Of a stretch of 64,000 nucleotides of DNA, positions 42,032 through 53,035 are shown one piece after another. Numbering within the stretch: position 1 is the first letter of the stretch; each line of letters begins with the position of its first letter. The DNA is from an uncultured Roseobacter sp. GTDB lineage: Bacteria > Pseudomonadota > Alphaproteobacteria > Rhodobacterales > Rhodobacteraceae. Position numbers and translations under genes: made by a program. The stretch spans positions 310,001-374,000 of the forward strand of contig NZ_CANMNK010000006.1 of NCBI RefSeq assembly GCF_947499265.1, read 5' to 3'. The notes under the pieces were generated by a model, which was given only the letters and a program-made list of their open reading frames with translations, was not told where the DNA came from and made no database searches.

Positions 42032-42053
42032 TGCCCCGGAACGGCCCGGGGCA
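42032..42053 (-). terminator. GC-rich hairpin downstream of the VPLPA-CTERM gene
   Basis: Perfect 8-bp stem TGCCCCGG/CCGGGGCA with a 6-nt loop. Read on the minus strand it is followed by CTCTTAATT, a weak U-tract, and lies about 90 bp after the stop codon. Confidence 0.6.
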
Positions 42054-42072
42054 TTCGAGTTTTATAACTGGT

Positions 42073-42137
42073 GAGACCGATGTGGCCGAGCGGTGCGGGC
42101 CGTCGAAACGACCTTGGCGCTCGATGATATCGGTCTC
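42073..42137. repeat. Nested stem-loop with tRNA-like D-arm sequence
   Basis: Outer arms GAGACCGAT/ATCGGTCTC (9 bp), inner arms CGAGCG/CGCTCG and an apical GTCG-AAA-CGAC. The plus strand contains GTGGCCGAGCGGT, as in serine tRNA D-arms, but there is no T-arm (GGTTCGAATCC is missing), so I do not call a tRNA. It starts 8 bp past the CTERM stop codon and may belong to its 3' end. Confidence 0.5.
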
Positions 42138-42144
42138 TGAATAC

Positions 42145-42900
42145 TCATGCTGCCTTCTTGTCTTGACGACGCATGGCTGCAAGGCCACCCAGACCTCCCA
42201 GCAAAAGCCACATGCCCGCAGGCAGTGGGACGGTAGAAATATCTGCGTAAATACCAATTGTGGATGTGCCACCTTCGACATTGGTCCAGAACCCGTTGCC
42301 CGAGTTATAGGCGCTGCGTTTTCCGGCGTCGAAGAGGTCAAAGAAGACGGCGTCCAATGTGTGCCCGCCGCCCAGGTCGAGCGGTACGCCGAATGCGCCA
42401 ACGGCGAGTTGCATGCCGCTGATCTCGTCAGCGTTGTTACCCGTCGCTTCGTTGGTGTCGGTGTTGAAGCTCACGTCTGGCGTGTTGGTGATCTCGAACG
42501 CGATAGATTCGCTCAATGCCAGTGCCAGCGGTGCAAAGAAATTCAACCCCAGGTTCACATTGCTGGTCCATTCGGACCCGGTGTGAAAATTGGACTGGTT
42601 GTTCCATGTGATCGTGCCAAGCAGAACGCTTCCGCTTTTCACGTCGCTTTTTTCAAAGCTGAAATTAGTGGTGTTGATTTCCAGGGAGCTGGAATTTCCA
42701 GACTCGACCGTATAGTCCTTGTGGTTGGGGGTGCCCCACTCCAGCTTGCTGGTACCAGCTCCAATATATTGTATCGAAGGGTCTGTTGCCCCGGAGGGTG
42801 CATCAACTGTTCCGCTGAAACTTCCGGAAATGGTGCTTGCCTGGGCGGCGCCGACGACGCCTAAAGACAAAGCACCGGCGATGGCGATCTTCTTGAACAT
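42145..42900 (-). CDS. VPLPA-CTERM surface protein (251 aa)
   Basis: Signal peptide (MFKKIAIAGALSLGVVGAAQA), a ~200-residue beta-rich domain with many Ser, Thr and Asn and no cysteines, and a C-terminal VPLPAGMWLLLGGLGGLAAM helix ending in basic RRQDKK. This is the Rhodobacteraceae form of the PEP-CTERM sorting signal, cut by an exosortase. Function unknown; likely matrix or surface protein. Monocistronic with hairpins on its 3' side. Confidence 0.88.
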   Translation of the reverse strand: MFKKIAIAGALSLGVVGAAQASTISGSFSGTVDAPSGATDPSIQYIGAGTSKLEWGTPNHKDYTVESGNSSSLEINTTNFSFEKSDVKSGSVLLGTITWNNQSNFHTGSEWTSNVNLGLNFFAPLALALSESIAFEITNTPDVSFNTDTNEATGNNADEISGMQLAVGAFGVPLDLGGGHTLDAVFFDLFDAGKRSAYNSGNGFWTNVEGGTSTIGIYADISTVPLPAGMWLLLGGLGGLAAMRRQDKKAA

Positions 42901-43305
42901 TGTTTAACCTCGGACCTACTAATAAAACTGTTACAATTGTCACCTACGCGTTTTGCTATTCATAATCAAGACACCTCGTTGCTGCATTTTCGCCTTATTT
43001 CGCAATTTCCGTTTCTGTTGCGAAAATGATGATGTCTGATGGCCTTCATTACCGCCGAATCGGAAACGAACATAACCTATGCGGGAATATTTTCGTTGTT
43101 AACCAAGGTCATGCGGTGCGGGGTGGGATCTGGCAAGATATGCGTCGGAGCACCCGGATCTCGCGCGTTTTCCGGGATCAGACGCGCGGGTTTTTCACGT
43201 CTTTTGCGCTCACGACAGGTCGACCTTTAAGGCGCGGGTACCATTTGCAAAGAACCGCTGAGCGCCCCCACCGATGCCCGGATGGGTGGGGGCCACTTCG
43301 CATGA
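42901..43305. other. Intergenic region upstream of the VPLPA-CTERM gene
   Basis: About 400 AT-rich bases with no gene. It holds an imperfect palindrome GTTACAATTGTCAC near 42929 and a perfect 8-bp inverted repeat TTTCGCAA/TTGCGAAA at 42998-43025, both candidates for regulator binding ahead of the CTERM gene. Confidence 0.45.
43263..43292 (-). terminator. Hairpin after icd
   Basis: Nine-base arms GCCCCCACC/GGTGGGGGC, about 15 bp past the icd stop codon on the minus strand. The following U-tract is weak (GGTTCTTT further on), so efficiency is uncertain. Confidence 0.6.
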
Positions 43306-45528
<2,223 letters not shown>

Positions 45529-45638
45529 GCCTACATGGACCCTGTGCTGTTCAACTATCCCCTAAACGACCCAAGAAGTGAGGTCCACAGCAGGCGGGCG
45601 CATAATCTCGGGCAAAACTCATACTGGGCCGATTTGCG

Positions 45639-46547
45639 TCATGCTTTTTGCGAAAAAGGGTCCGGGGCAGTGTGCAGTCGCAAGTGCCGCATAAAAGCGC
45701 GCGCGATGCTGGGCGTGGGGCCATGATCCGGCGTGACAAAGTAGCTGCGATATTCGATCTGCGACGCGAAGGGCCGGAAGACCACATCGTTGGCCCGGTA
45801 CTGGACGACGGGGAATGGATTGACGATGGTCAGCCCCAGCCCTTCCTTGGCCAGGTCCACCGCCGCAAAGGATGTCGATGCCTCCGCCACGATGTGGGGC
45901 GTGCTGCGGCAGCCATGCAGCACCTTTTCCAACTGGGCGCGCCGGGCGTGGCGGTGGGTCAGCGCGATCAGGGCTTGCCCGTCCAGGTCTTCGGGCTGGA
46001 TCGTTTCACGGGGGGCAAAAGCGTGGTCGCTTGCCATGGCGCAGACCGCGCTGGAGGTGCGATAGGGGGTCAGTTTCACGCCATCGCGCGACAGCTCGAC
46101 ACCTGTGAGGCCAAGATCGAACCTCTCCTCCAGGATGCCACGGATGACATCTTCGGAAGGGGAAACCTCGAGGCTCACATAGAAATGCGGGTTCGTTTTG
46201 AGGAAGGTGGCAATATGATGCACCAGAAACCGGTGGGCGTAGGTTGGGGGGGCGACGATGCGCAGTGTTTCCTGTGCGGCTTCGGGCGGGCCATCGATGC
46301 GGTCGAGCGCTTCAAACAGCGGATCGAGCCGTCTATTCAATTGTGCGGCCTCGTTGGTCGGGCGCAGCCGACCGCCATCCCGCTCGAACAGAATCCGCCC
46401 GGTGCGCGCCTCAAGGTTGGCAATGGAGCGGCTGACAGCGGATTGCGACAGGCCAAGCCGGATGGCCGCTTTTGACGTCGTCCCGCTCTCCATCAATGCG
46501 CGCAATGCCTGATATTCGGGCAGGCTGTGCCAAGTTTTAGTCGCCAT
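45639..46547 (-). CDS. LysR-family transcriptional regulator
   Basis: N-terminal HTH at about residues 8-65 (LRALMESGTTSKAAIRLGLSQSAVSRSIANLE) and a periplasmic-binding-like effector domain to residue ~295 (TLRIVAPPTYAHRFLVHHIA). Divergent from a dipeptidase and peptide ABC operon, with a perfect palindrome of LysR type between them, so it very probably regulates that operon and itself. Confidence 0.9.
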   Translation of the reverse strand: MATKTWHSLPEYQALRALMESGTTSKAAIRLGLSQSAVSRSIANLEARTGRILFERDGGRLRPTNEAAQLNRRLDPLFEALDRIDGPPEAAQETLRIVAPPTYAHRFLVHHIATFLKTNPHFYVSLEVSPSEDVIRGILEERFDLGLTGVELSRDGVKLTPYRTSSAVCAMASDHAFAPRETIQPEDLDGQALIALTHRHARRAQLEKVLHGCRSTPHIVAEASTSFAAVDLAKEGLGLTIVNPFPVVQYRANDVVFRPFASQIEYRSYFVTPDHGPTPSIARAFMRHLRLHTAPDPFSQKA

Positions 46548-46578
46548 TCGGGTCTCCCTGCAAAACGCTCATAAGGCA

Positions 46579-46593
46579 ATGATAAAATATCAT
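46579..46593. promoter_or_regulatory. LysR-type operator ATGATA-AAA-TATCAT
   Basis: Perfect 6+3+6 palindrome in the divergent gap, containing a T-N11-A core as expected for LysR-family sites. It lies 32 bp before the regulator start and about 45 bp before the dipeptidase start. Confidence 0.7.
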
Positions 46594-46638
46594 ACTAAAA
46601 GGGATGGTCTATGAGTAATGCTGGCGTAAGGTGGCTAG

Positions 46639-47724
46639 GTGGTCTTGGGGGACACTCACAGCGTGGCAAATCAAACCGCTCCCGTCATTTTTGACGGTCA
46701 CAACGATGTCTTGTTGAAACTCTACCGCGCCGGTGGATTGTCAGCATCCGAAACCTTCGTTTCCGGGCGCGACGGCGCCATTGACGCGGGCAAAGCCGCG
46801 ACGGGTGGGTTTGGTGGTGGGTTTTTCGCCATCTACGTGCCGTCTCCCCTGGATCTCGATTTCAAATTCGAGGAAATGGCAAAGCCAACCTACGATTTGC
46901 CCTTGCCCGATCCGATCGAATGGGAGGATGCCTTTCCCGTTGTGATGTCGCAGGCGGCAATCCTCTTCGATCTGGAAGCGCGTGGCGCATTGACGGTCTG
47001 CCGGACCGCGGCGCAGATCCGTGATACCCTGAACAAAGGCAAACTGGCAGCGATTTTCCACATCGAGGGTGCCGAGGCCATCGACGCGGATCTGCATACG
47101 CTGGAAGTGCTCTATCAAGCCGGGCTGCGGTCCATCGGACCGGTCTGGAGCCGGTCAACGATATTTGGCCACGGCGTGCCCTTCCGCTATCCCAGCACGC
47201 CCGACATTGGCAGCGGCCTGACCGATCACGGCCTGCGGCTGGTCAAGCGCTGTAACGCATTGGGGATCACGATCGATCTATCGCACCTCAATGAGGCAGG
47301 TTTCTGGGACGTCGCGCGGCATTCATCCAAGCCGCTGGTCGCGACACACTCAAATGTGCACGCCATTTGTCCGCACAGCCGCAACCTGACCGACAAACAG
47401 CTTGCCGCGATCCGGGAAAGCGACGGTATGGTCGGGGTGAATTTTGCAGTGGCCTTTTTGCGGGATGACGGGCGCATGGTATCTGATGTGCCGCTGGAAC
47501 AGATGTTGCGCCACCTCGATCATCTGATCGAGCATCTGGGTGAGGACCGGGTTGGGTTCGGATCTGACTATGATGGGGCTATTGTGCCGGACGCATTGAC
47601 GACCTGCGCCGGGTTGCCCGACCTGAGAAATGCGATGGCGCAGCATGGCTACAACGACGCGTTGATGGCCAAGCTTTGTCACGAGAATTGGCTGCGTGTG
47701 TTGGAGAAAACATGGGGGGCTTAA
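46639..47724 (+). CDS. Membrane dipeptidase (peptidase family M19)
   Basis: The ~360-residue protein has the M19 zinc motifs: FDGHNDVLLK near the N-terminus, HIEGAEAI (bridging Glu), TIDLSHLNEAG and ATHSNVHAICPHSRNLTD histidines, and GFGSDYDGA. Family members hydrolyse dipeptides, often with D-residues. The start is uncertain: GTG at 46639 is listed, but GTG at 46663 has a better GGGGGA site. Followed by a peptide-type ABC transporter whose ligand it may process. Confidence 0.88.
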   Translation: MVLGDTHSVANQTAPVIFDGHNDVLLKLYRAGGLSASETFVSGRDGAIDAGKAATGGFGGGFFAIYVPSPLDLDFKFEEMAKPTYDLPLPDPIEWEDAFPVVMSQAAILFDLEARGALTVCRTAAQIRDTLNKGKLAAIFHIEGAEAIDADLHTLEVLYQAGLRSIGPVWSRSTIFGHGVPFRYPSTPDIGSGLTDHGLRLVKRCNALGITIDLSHLNEAGFWDVARHSSKPLVATHSNVHAICPHSRNLTDKQLAAIRESDGMVGVNFAVAFLRDDGRMVSDVPLEQMLRHLDHLIEHLGEDRVGFGSDYDGAIVPDALTTCAGLPDLRNAMAQHGYNDALMAKLCHENWLRVLEKTWGA

Positions 47725-47777
47725 CTCCCAGAGCACGCGCGGAAAATGTACTGAAACGGAACAGGAGAGGTTCTAAA

Positions 47778-49373
47778 ATGAATGCTTTTAACAGACTACT
47801 GACAAGTGCCGCGATTGGCCTTGCGGTCAGTGTCACATCACTGACGGCCTATGCCGAGACGCCCGCCAATATGCTGGTGATCGCGCACCGGATCGATGAT
47901 GTTACAACCGTCGACCCGGCAGAGAGCTTCGAATTTGCGGGTTCGGACATCAGCCGCAACGTCTATGGCCGGTTGGTCAATCTTGATCCCAACGATCTGG
48001 CCGCGGGCTACAAACCCGACTTGGCCGAAAGCTGGGATGTCTCGGAGGATGGCAAGACCATCACCTTCACCATGCGCGAAGGGGTGACGTTTCATTCCGG
48101 CAATCCGGTGCGGGCCGAAGATGCGGCCTTCTCACTGCAGCGCGCGGTGATCCTGAACAAGACGCCTGCGTTTATCCTGACGCAGTTTGGCTTCACGCCC
48201 GAGAACGTCGCGGAGACGATCAAAGCCGACGGCAACAAGCTGATCATCACGACGGATCAGAAATACGCAACCTCCTTCGTGCTGAACTGTCTGACGGCCA
48301 CCATCGGCGGGATCGTCGACAAGGAAGTCGTGATGGCCAATGAAGTCGATGGCGACATGGGCAACACCTGGCTGAAAACCAATTCTGCGGGCTCCGGTCC
48401 CTACAAGCTGGACAGCTGGAAGCCCAATGAAAGCGTTACCCTGTCGTCCAACCCCGACTACTACGCAGGGGCACCCGCGATGGAACGGGTGATCGTGCGC
48501 CACGTTCTTGAAAGCGCGTCCCAGCGCTTGCTGCTGGAGCGTGGCGATATCGACATCGCGCGCAACCTCAACCCCGAGGATGTTGCCGGTGCGTCGCAGG
48601 CCGATGGCGTAAAAATCGCGGATGAGCTGAAAGGGCGTCTGATGTACCTGGCGCTGAACCAGAAGCATCCCGAGCTTTCCAAGCCGGAAGTGCGTCAAGC
48701 GTTCAAGTATCTTGTCGATTACGAAGGCATGAAAAACAGTTTTCTGAGCGGTCAGTACACGATCCATCAGAACTTCCTGCCCGCGACCTATCTGGGCGCC
48801 TCTGAGGAAAACCCGTTCTCCTTCAACATCGAGAAGGCCAAGGAGTTGCTGGCAGCCGCCGGTGTGGAAGGTCTTGAAGTCGAAATCGGCGTGCGTGAAG
48901 CGCAGGAGCGTATCGAGATCGGACAATCCTTCCAGAATGCCGCAGCTCAGGCGGGCATCAAGGTCAACATCACTGTCGGCACGGCCAAGCAGATCCTCGC
49001 GCGGTACCGTGCACGGGAGTTGGATGTCTATCTCGGTGCCTGGGGGCCGGACTATCCTGACCCGCAGACCAATGCAGGCACCTTCGCCTATAACCCGGAC
49101 AATTCCGACGAGGCCAATGCCACGGGTCTTCTGGCCTGGCGCAACAGCTGGGATACCGGCGGCCTGACCGAAAAGGTCGCGGCAGCCGTGACCGAAGGGG
49201 ATCGCGACAAGCGGGTGCAGATGTATCTGGATATCCAGGCGGAGTTCCGCGAGACCTCGCCCTTCGTGGTGATGTTCCAGCAGATCGAACAATCCGCTCT
49301 GCGCGATAACGTGACGGATTGGTCAACCGGTCAGGCGGTCACCTCCGCAGCCTACTGGCAGGTCACCAAGTAA
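47778..49373 (+). CDS. ABC transporter substrate-binding protein, peptide family 5
   Basis: AGGAGAGG precedes the ATG at 47778. The 531-residue product has a signal peptide (to about AYA, residue 26) and the SBP_bac_5 signature region (LAESWDVSEDGKTITFTMREGVTFHSGNPV). Such proteins bind di- or oligopeptides, glutathione or opines. It is the second gene after the dipeptidase and precedes two permeases and two ATPases. Confidence 0.9.
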   Translation: MNAFNRLLTSAAIGLAVSVTSLTAYAETPANMLVIAHRIDDVTTVDPAESFEFAGSDISRNVYGRLVNLDPNDLAAGYKPDLAESWDVSEDGKTITFTMREGVTFHSGNPVRAEDAAFSLQRAVILNKTPAFILTQFGFTPENVAETIKADGNKLIITTDQKYATSFVLNCLTATIGGIVDKEVVMANEVDGDMGNTWLKTNSAGSGPYKLDSWKPNESVTLSSNPDYYAGAPAMERVIVRHVLESASQRLLLERGDIDIARNLNPEDVAGASQADGVKIADELKGRLMYLALNQKHPELSKPEVRQAFKYLVDYEGMKNSFLSGQYTIHQNFLPATYLGASEENPFSFNIEKAKELLAAAGVEGLEVEIGVREAQERIEIGQSFQNAAAQAGIKVNITVGTAKQILARYRARELDVYLGAWGPDYPDPQTNAGTFAYNPDNSDEANATGLLAWRNSWDTGGLTEKVAAAVTEGDRDKRVQMYLDIQAEFRETSPFVVMFQQIEQSALRDNVTDWSTGQAVTSAAYWQVTK

Positions 49374-50447
49374 ATGGCCCTCACCGAGGACAACAACCGG
49401 AGGCGCCCCCAGCGGGCGCCTCTGTCAGAGCAGCTTTGGCCGATTGCCAAGACCGCGCTGCTGACGCTTGGTTCGGTCGCCGTGACCCTGCTGGGCCTGC
49501 TTTTCATTACTTTCATCATCGGGCGGGTCATGCCGATCGACCCTGTTCTGGCCATCGTGGGCGAGCGCGCGTCGCAATCGACCTATGATGCGGTCTACCA
49601 ACAGCTTGGTCTCGACAAACCGCTCCTGGTGCAATTTCTCTATTACATCTGGGACGTGCTGCATCTGGATTTCGGCACCTCGCTGCTGAACGCGCGGCCG
49701 GTGTCCGAGGACATCGCCCGTGTCTTCCCCGCAACGCTGGAACTGGCGACGCTTGGCATTCTTTTCGGCATCGTTCTGGGCGTCCCGTTGGGCGTGCTGG
49801 CCGCCGTGCGCAAAGGGTCCTGGATCGACCAGATCGCCCGGGTTGTGGCGCTTGTGGGATATTCCATGCCGATCTTCTGGCTGGGCCTGATGGGTCTGCT
49901 GATCTTCTACGGTATTCTAGGATGGGTCGGCGGGCCGGGCCGCGTTGGGATTTTCTACGTTGATGTGGTGCCCAGCGTCACGGGCCTGATCCTTGTGGAT
50001 GCCGCCCTCGACGGCAACTGGGACGTCTTCAAGGACGCGTTTTCGCACATCATCCTGCCCGCGTCCCTGCTGGGATATTTCTCGCTGGCCTACATCAGCC
50101 GGATGACGCGCTCCTTCATGCTCGAACAGCTCAGCGCCGAATACATTACCACGGCGCGGGTCAAGGGCATGTCAGAATGGGATGTGGTCTGGAAACATGC
50201 CTTCAAAAACATTCGCGTCCAGCTGATCACAGTGATTGCGTTGAGTTATGCCAACCTGCTCGAAGGGTCTGTCCTGACTGAGATCATTTTCTCCTGGCCG
50301 GGCATCGGCAGCTATATCACCACGGCGCTTTTGAGCGCGGACATGAACGCGGTGCTGGGCGGGACGGTCGTTGTCGGCCTGATCTTCATCCTGCTGAATA
50401 TTTTCTCCGACCTGCTCTACAAGGTCTTTGATCCACGTGCAAAATAG
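49374..50447 (+). CDS. ABC transporter permease, DppB type
   Basis: The ATG directly follows the binding-protein stop codon. The 357-residue protein has a cytoplasmic N-terminal ~25 residues, a first helix at about 27-50, a periplasmic loop, then five helices with the EAA-type loop (TTARVKGMSEWDVVWKHAFKN). The GTSLLNARPVSEDI segment is typical of the DppB/OppB group. Confidence 0.9.
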   Translation: MALTEDNNRRRPQRAPLSEQLWPIAKTALLTLGSVAVTLLGLLFITFIIGRVMPIDPVLAIVGERASQSTYDAVYQQLGLDKPLLVQFLYYIWDVLHLDFGTSLLNARPVSEDIARVFPATLELATLGILFGIVLGVPLGVLAAVRKGSWIDQIARVVALVGYSMPIFWLGLMGLLIFYGILGWVGGPGRVGIFYVDVVPSVTGLILVDAALDGNWDVFKDAFSHIILPASLLGYFSLAYISRMTRSFMLEQLSAEYITTARVKGMSEWDVVWKHAFKNIRVQLITVIALSYANLLEGSVLTEIIFSWPGIGSYITTALLSADMNAVLGGTVVVGLIFILLNIFSDLLYKVFDPRAK

Positions 50448-50460
50448 GGAGGCGAAATAG

Positions 50461-51369
50461 ATGGCCGACCAAACGCTCAAAGCGTGGCTGCTGACGGATA
50501 CGCCGACCTCCCGGCGCCATGCCAAGCTCTCCGCCCTCTATCAGGGGTGGCTGTCGTTTCGCAGCAATACGATGGCGATGATCGGCTTGGGCATCCTTGT
50601 GGCACTGGTGCTCATCGCGGCAGCGGCGCCCTTGCTCGCCCCGCATGATCCCTACATGCAGGACCTTGGCAATCGGCTGGCCCCGCTCGGCAGTGAAGGC
50701 CATATCTTCGGCACTGACAGTCTGGGCCGGGATATCCTGTCGCGGCTGATCTACGGCGCGCGCATCACGCTCTATATCGTGGCGCTGGTGGCGCTGATCG
50801 CCCCGGTTGCGGGGCTTTTGGTGGGCACGGTGTCGGGCTATGTCGGCGGCTGGACCGATATGATCCTCATGCGCATCACCGATATCTTTCTGGCTTTTCC
50901 CCGGTTGGTGCTGGCCCTGGCCTTTGTGGCGGCATTGGGTGCGGGTATTGAGAACGCGGTGCTGGCGATTTCCCTGACCGCCTGGCCGCCCTATGCGCGG
51001 ATCGCGCGTGCCGAGACGCTGACCATACGCTCCTCCGATTACATCAGCGCGATCAAACTGCAGGGCGCGGGGGCGCTGCGGATCATCACTAAACACATCT
51101 GGCCGCTCTGTATCTCATCGCTGATCGTGCGGGTGACGCTGGACATGGCGGGCATTATTCTCGCGGCGGCGGGCCTTGGATTTCTCGGCCTTGGCGCACA
51201 GCCCCCCAGCCCGGAATGGGGCGCGATGATCTCCGAAGGCCGACGGTTTATCCTGGATCACTGGTGGGTGGCCACGGTGCCGGGGCTGGCCATTTTCACC
51301 GTCTCGCTGGCGTTCAATCTGCTGGGTGACGGGCTGCGCGATGTCCTTGATCCAAAGGCGGGCGACTGA
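50461..51369 (+). CDS. ABC transporter permease, DppC type
   Basis: The 302-residue partner permease has the OppC_N region (FRSNTMAMIGLGILVALVLIAAAAP), the GTDSLGRDILSRLIYGARI signature and the EAA-like loop (ISAIKLQGAGALRIITKHIWP). GGGAGG precedes its start; its stop overlaps the next ATG. Confidence 0.9.
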   Translation: MADQTLKAWLLTDTPTSRRHAKLSALYQGWLSFRSNTMAMIGLGILVALVLIAAAAPLLAPHDPYMQDLGNRLAPLGSEGHIFGTDSLGRDILSRLIYGARITLYIVALVALIAPVAGLLVGTVSGYVGGWTDMILMRITDIFLAFPRLVLALAFVAALGAGIENAVLAISLTAWPPYARIARAETLTIRSSDYISAIKLQGAGALRIITKHIWPLCISSLIVRVTLDMAGIILAAAGLGFLGLGAQPPSPEWGAMISEGRRFILDHWWVATVPGLAIFTVSLAFNLLGDGLRDVLDPKAGD

Positions 51370-52226
51370 TGAGCACACTTCTGGACGTCAAAAACCTCTG
51401 GGTCAAATTCCCCTCGCGCCATGGCGTTTTTGATGCGGTGCGCGGCGTATCCTTCACCCTGGGGCGCGAACGGCTGGGCATTGTCGGCGAGAGCGGTTCC
51501 GGCAAATCGATGACCGGGCGCGCGATCCTGCGCCTGATCCGTCCGCCTGGGATTGTCGAGGCCGATCACATCAACCTCGAAGGGGTCGACCTCCTGAAAA
51601 AATCTGAAAAGGACATGCGCGACGTGCGGGGCCAGCGGATCAGCATGGTCATGCAGGACCCCAAGTTTTCGCTGAACCCAGTGATGACCATCGGCGATCA
51701 GATCATCGAGGCCTACCGGTTGCACAACGCGGCCTCGAAGGCGGAAGCGTATAAGAAGTCGCTGGAAATGCTAGAAGCGGTGTCGATCCGGGATCCGGAA
51801 CGCGTGATGCGCGCCTACCCGCATGAGATGTCGGGCGGCATGGGGCAGCGCATCATGATCGCGATGATGCTGATCCCGAACCCGGAGATTCTGATCGCGG
51901 ATGAGCCCACGTCGGCGCTGGACGTGTCGGTCCAGCGGCAGGTGCTCGACATCATGGACAAGCTGGTGAAAGAGCGTGGGATGGGGCTGATCTTCATCAG
52001 CCATGACCTCAATCTGGTGGCTGATTTCTGTGATCGGGTGTTGATCATGTACGCAGGCCGCATTGTCGAGGTCTGCGATGCCGACAAGCTGCATGCGGCC
52101 CAACATCCCTATACCCGTGGTCTGTTGAATTCGCTGCCTCGGCTCGACGCGCCGCGCGACCGGCTCGAAGTGTTGCAGCGTGATCCTGAATGGGCGACGG
52201 CGCCCAGCGTGAGTGGACGCGTATGA
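51369..52226 (+). CDS. ABC transporter ATPase, DppD type (short)
   Basis: The 285-residue ATPase has Walker A (GESGSGKS), signature MSGGMGQR, Walker B (ILIADEPTSALD) and H-loop (ISHDLNLV). It is about 40 residues shorter than standard DppD; the usual Cys-rich C-terminal iron-sulfur-type tail of oligopeptide ATPases is missing. ATGA overlap with the next gene. Confidence 0.88.
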   Translation: MSTLLDVKNLWVKFPSRHGVFDAVRGVSFTLGRERLGIVGESGSGKSMTGRAILRLIRPPGIVEADHINLEGVDLLKKSEKDMRDVRGQRISMVMQDPKFSLNPVMTIGDQIIEAYRLHNAASKAEAYKKSLEMLEAVSIRDPERVMRAYPHEMSGGMGQRIMIAMMLIPNPEILIADEPTSALDVSVQRQVLDIMDKLVKERGMGLIFISHDLNLVADFCDRVLIMYAGRIVEVCDADKLHAAQHPYTRGLLNSLPRLDAPRDRLEVLQRDPEWATAPSVSGRV

Positions 52227-52963
52227 ACATGTTGGAAGTCACTGGCCTGAACGTCTGGTTCGGAAGCCATCGGGATCGTGTGGACGCGGTGAAAGACGCG
52301 ACATTCAGCGTCGGGCAAGGCGAGAGCTTTGGCCTGGTTGGTGAGAGCGGGTCGGGTAAATCGACAATCCTGCGCGCGATCACCGGACTTGCCCCCGATT
52401 GGTCCGGCGACATCACGGTGGAAGGCACCAAGATTGGCAAGAAACGTGCCAAAGGGTTTTTCAAGACCGTGCAGATGGTATTTCAGGACCCCTACGCCTC
52501 GCTGCATCCACGCCATTCCGTTGATCAGGTCCTTGGCGAGACACTGCATTTACACGGGTTCAAGGACATTGATGCACGTGTGGTGAAACTGCTGGAAGAT
52601 GTGGGCCTTGGCCAGCGGTTTCGGTTCCGCTATCCGCATCAGCTGTCTGGCGGTCAACGCCAGCGGGTTGCGATTGCCCGTGCTTTGGCGCCAGAACCCG
52701 ACCTGCTGCTGCTGGATGAGCCGACCTCCGCCCTCGATGTGTCCGTTCAGGCGGAAATCCTGAACCTCTTGGCCGATTTGCGTGCGGCCCGGCAGCTGAC
52801 CTATCTCATGGTCTCGCATGATCTTTCGGTTGTGGGGCACATGTGTGATCGTCTGGCGGTGATGAAAGACGGTGAAATCGTCGAAATTCTGGACGTGGAT
52901 GCCTTGCGCAACATGAATGCCGGGCATCCCTACTCTCAGCACTTGCTGAAAGCCTCGTTGTAA
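52223..52963 (+). CDS. ABC transporter ATPase, DppF type (short)
   Basis: Start at the ATG inside the ATGA overlap; an ATG two codons later is also possible. The 246-residue ATPase has Walker A (GESGSGKST), a Q-loop in MVFQDPYASLHPRH, signature LSGGQRQR, Walker B (LLLLDEPTSALD) and H-loop (VSHDLSVV). It also lacks the C-terminal extension of classical DppF. Last gene of the operon. Confidence 0.88.
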   Translation: MNMLEVTGLNVWFGSHRDRVDAVKDATFSVGQGESFGLVGESGSGKSTILRAITGLAPDWSGDITVEGTKIGKKRAKGFFKTVQMVFQDPYASLHPRHSVDQVLGETLHLHGFKDIDARVVKLLEDVGLGQRFRFRYPHQLSGGQRQRVAIARALAPEPDLLLLDEPTSALDVSVQAEILNLLADLRAARQLTYLMVSHDLSVVGHMCDRLAVMKDGEIVEILDVDALRNMNAGHPYSQHLLKASL

Positions 52964-53035
52964 TTCACAGCAGGTTCGCAGGCTGCCCAAGCGCGGCAGG
53001 TAGGTAACCCTTGCCTGGGGCTGGCGCAGCGGCCT

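Noticed and set aside
42073-42137. tRNA-Ser gene
   Set aside because: No T-arm consensus and no proper anticodon arm, only a D-arm-like stretch and nested stems.
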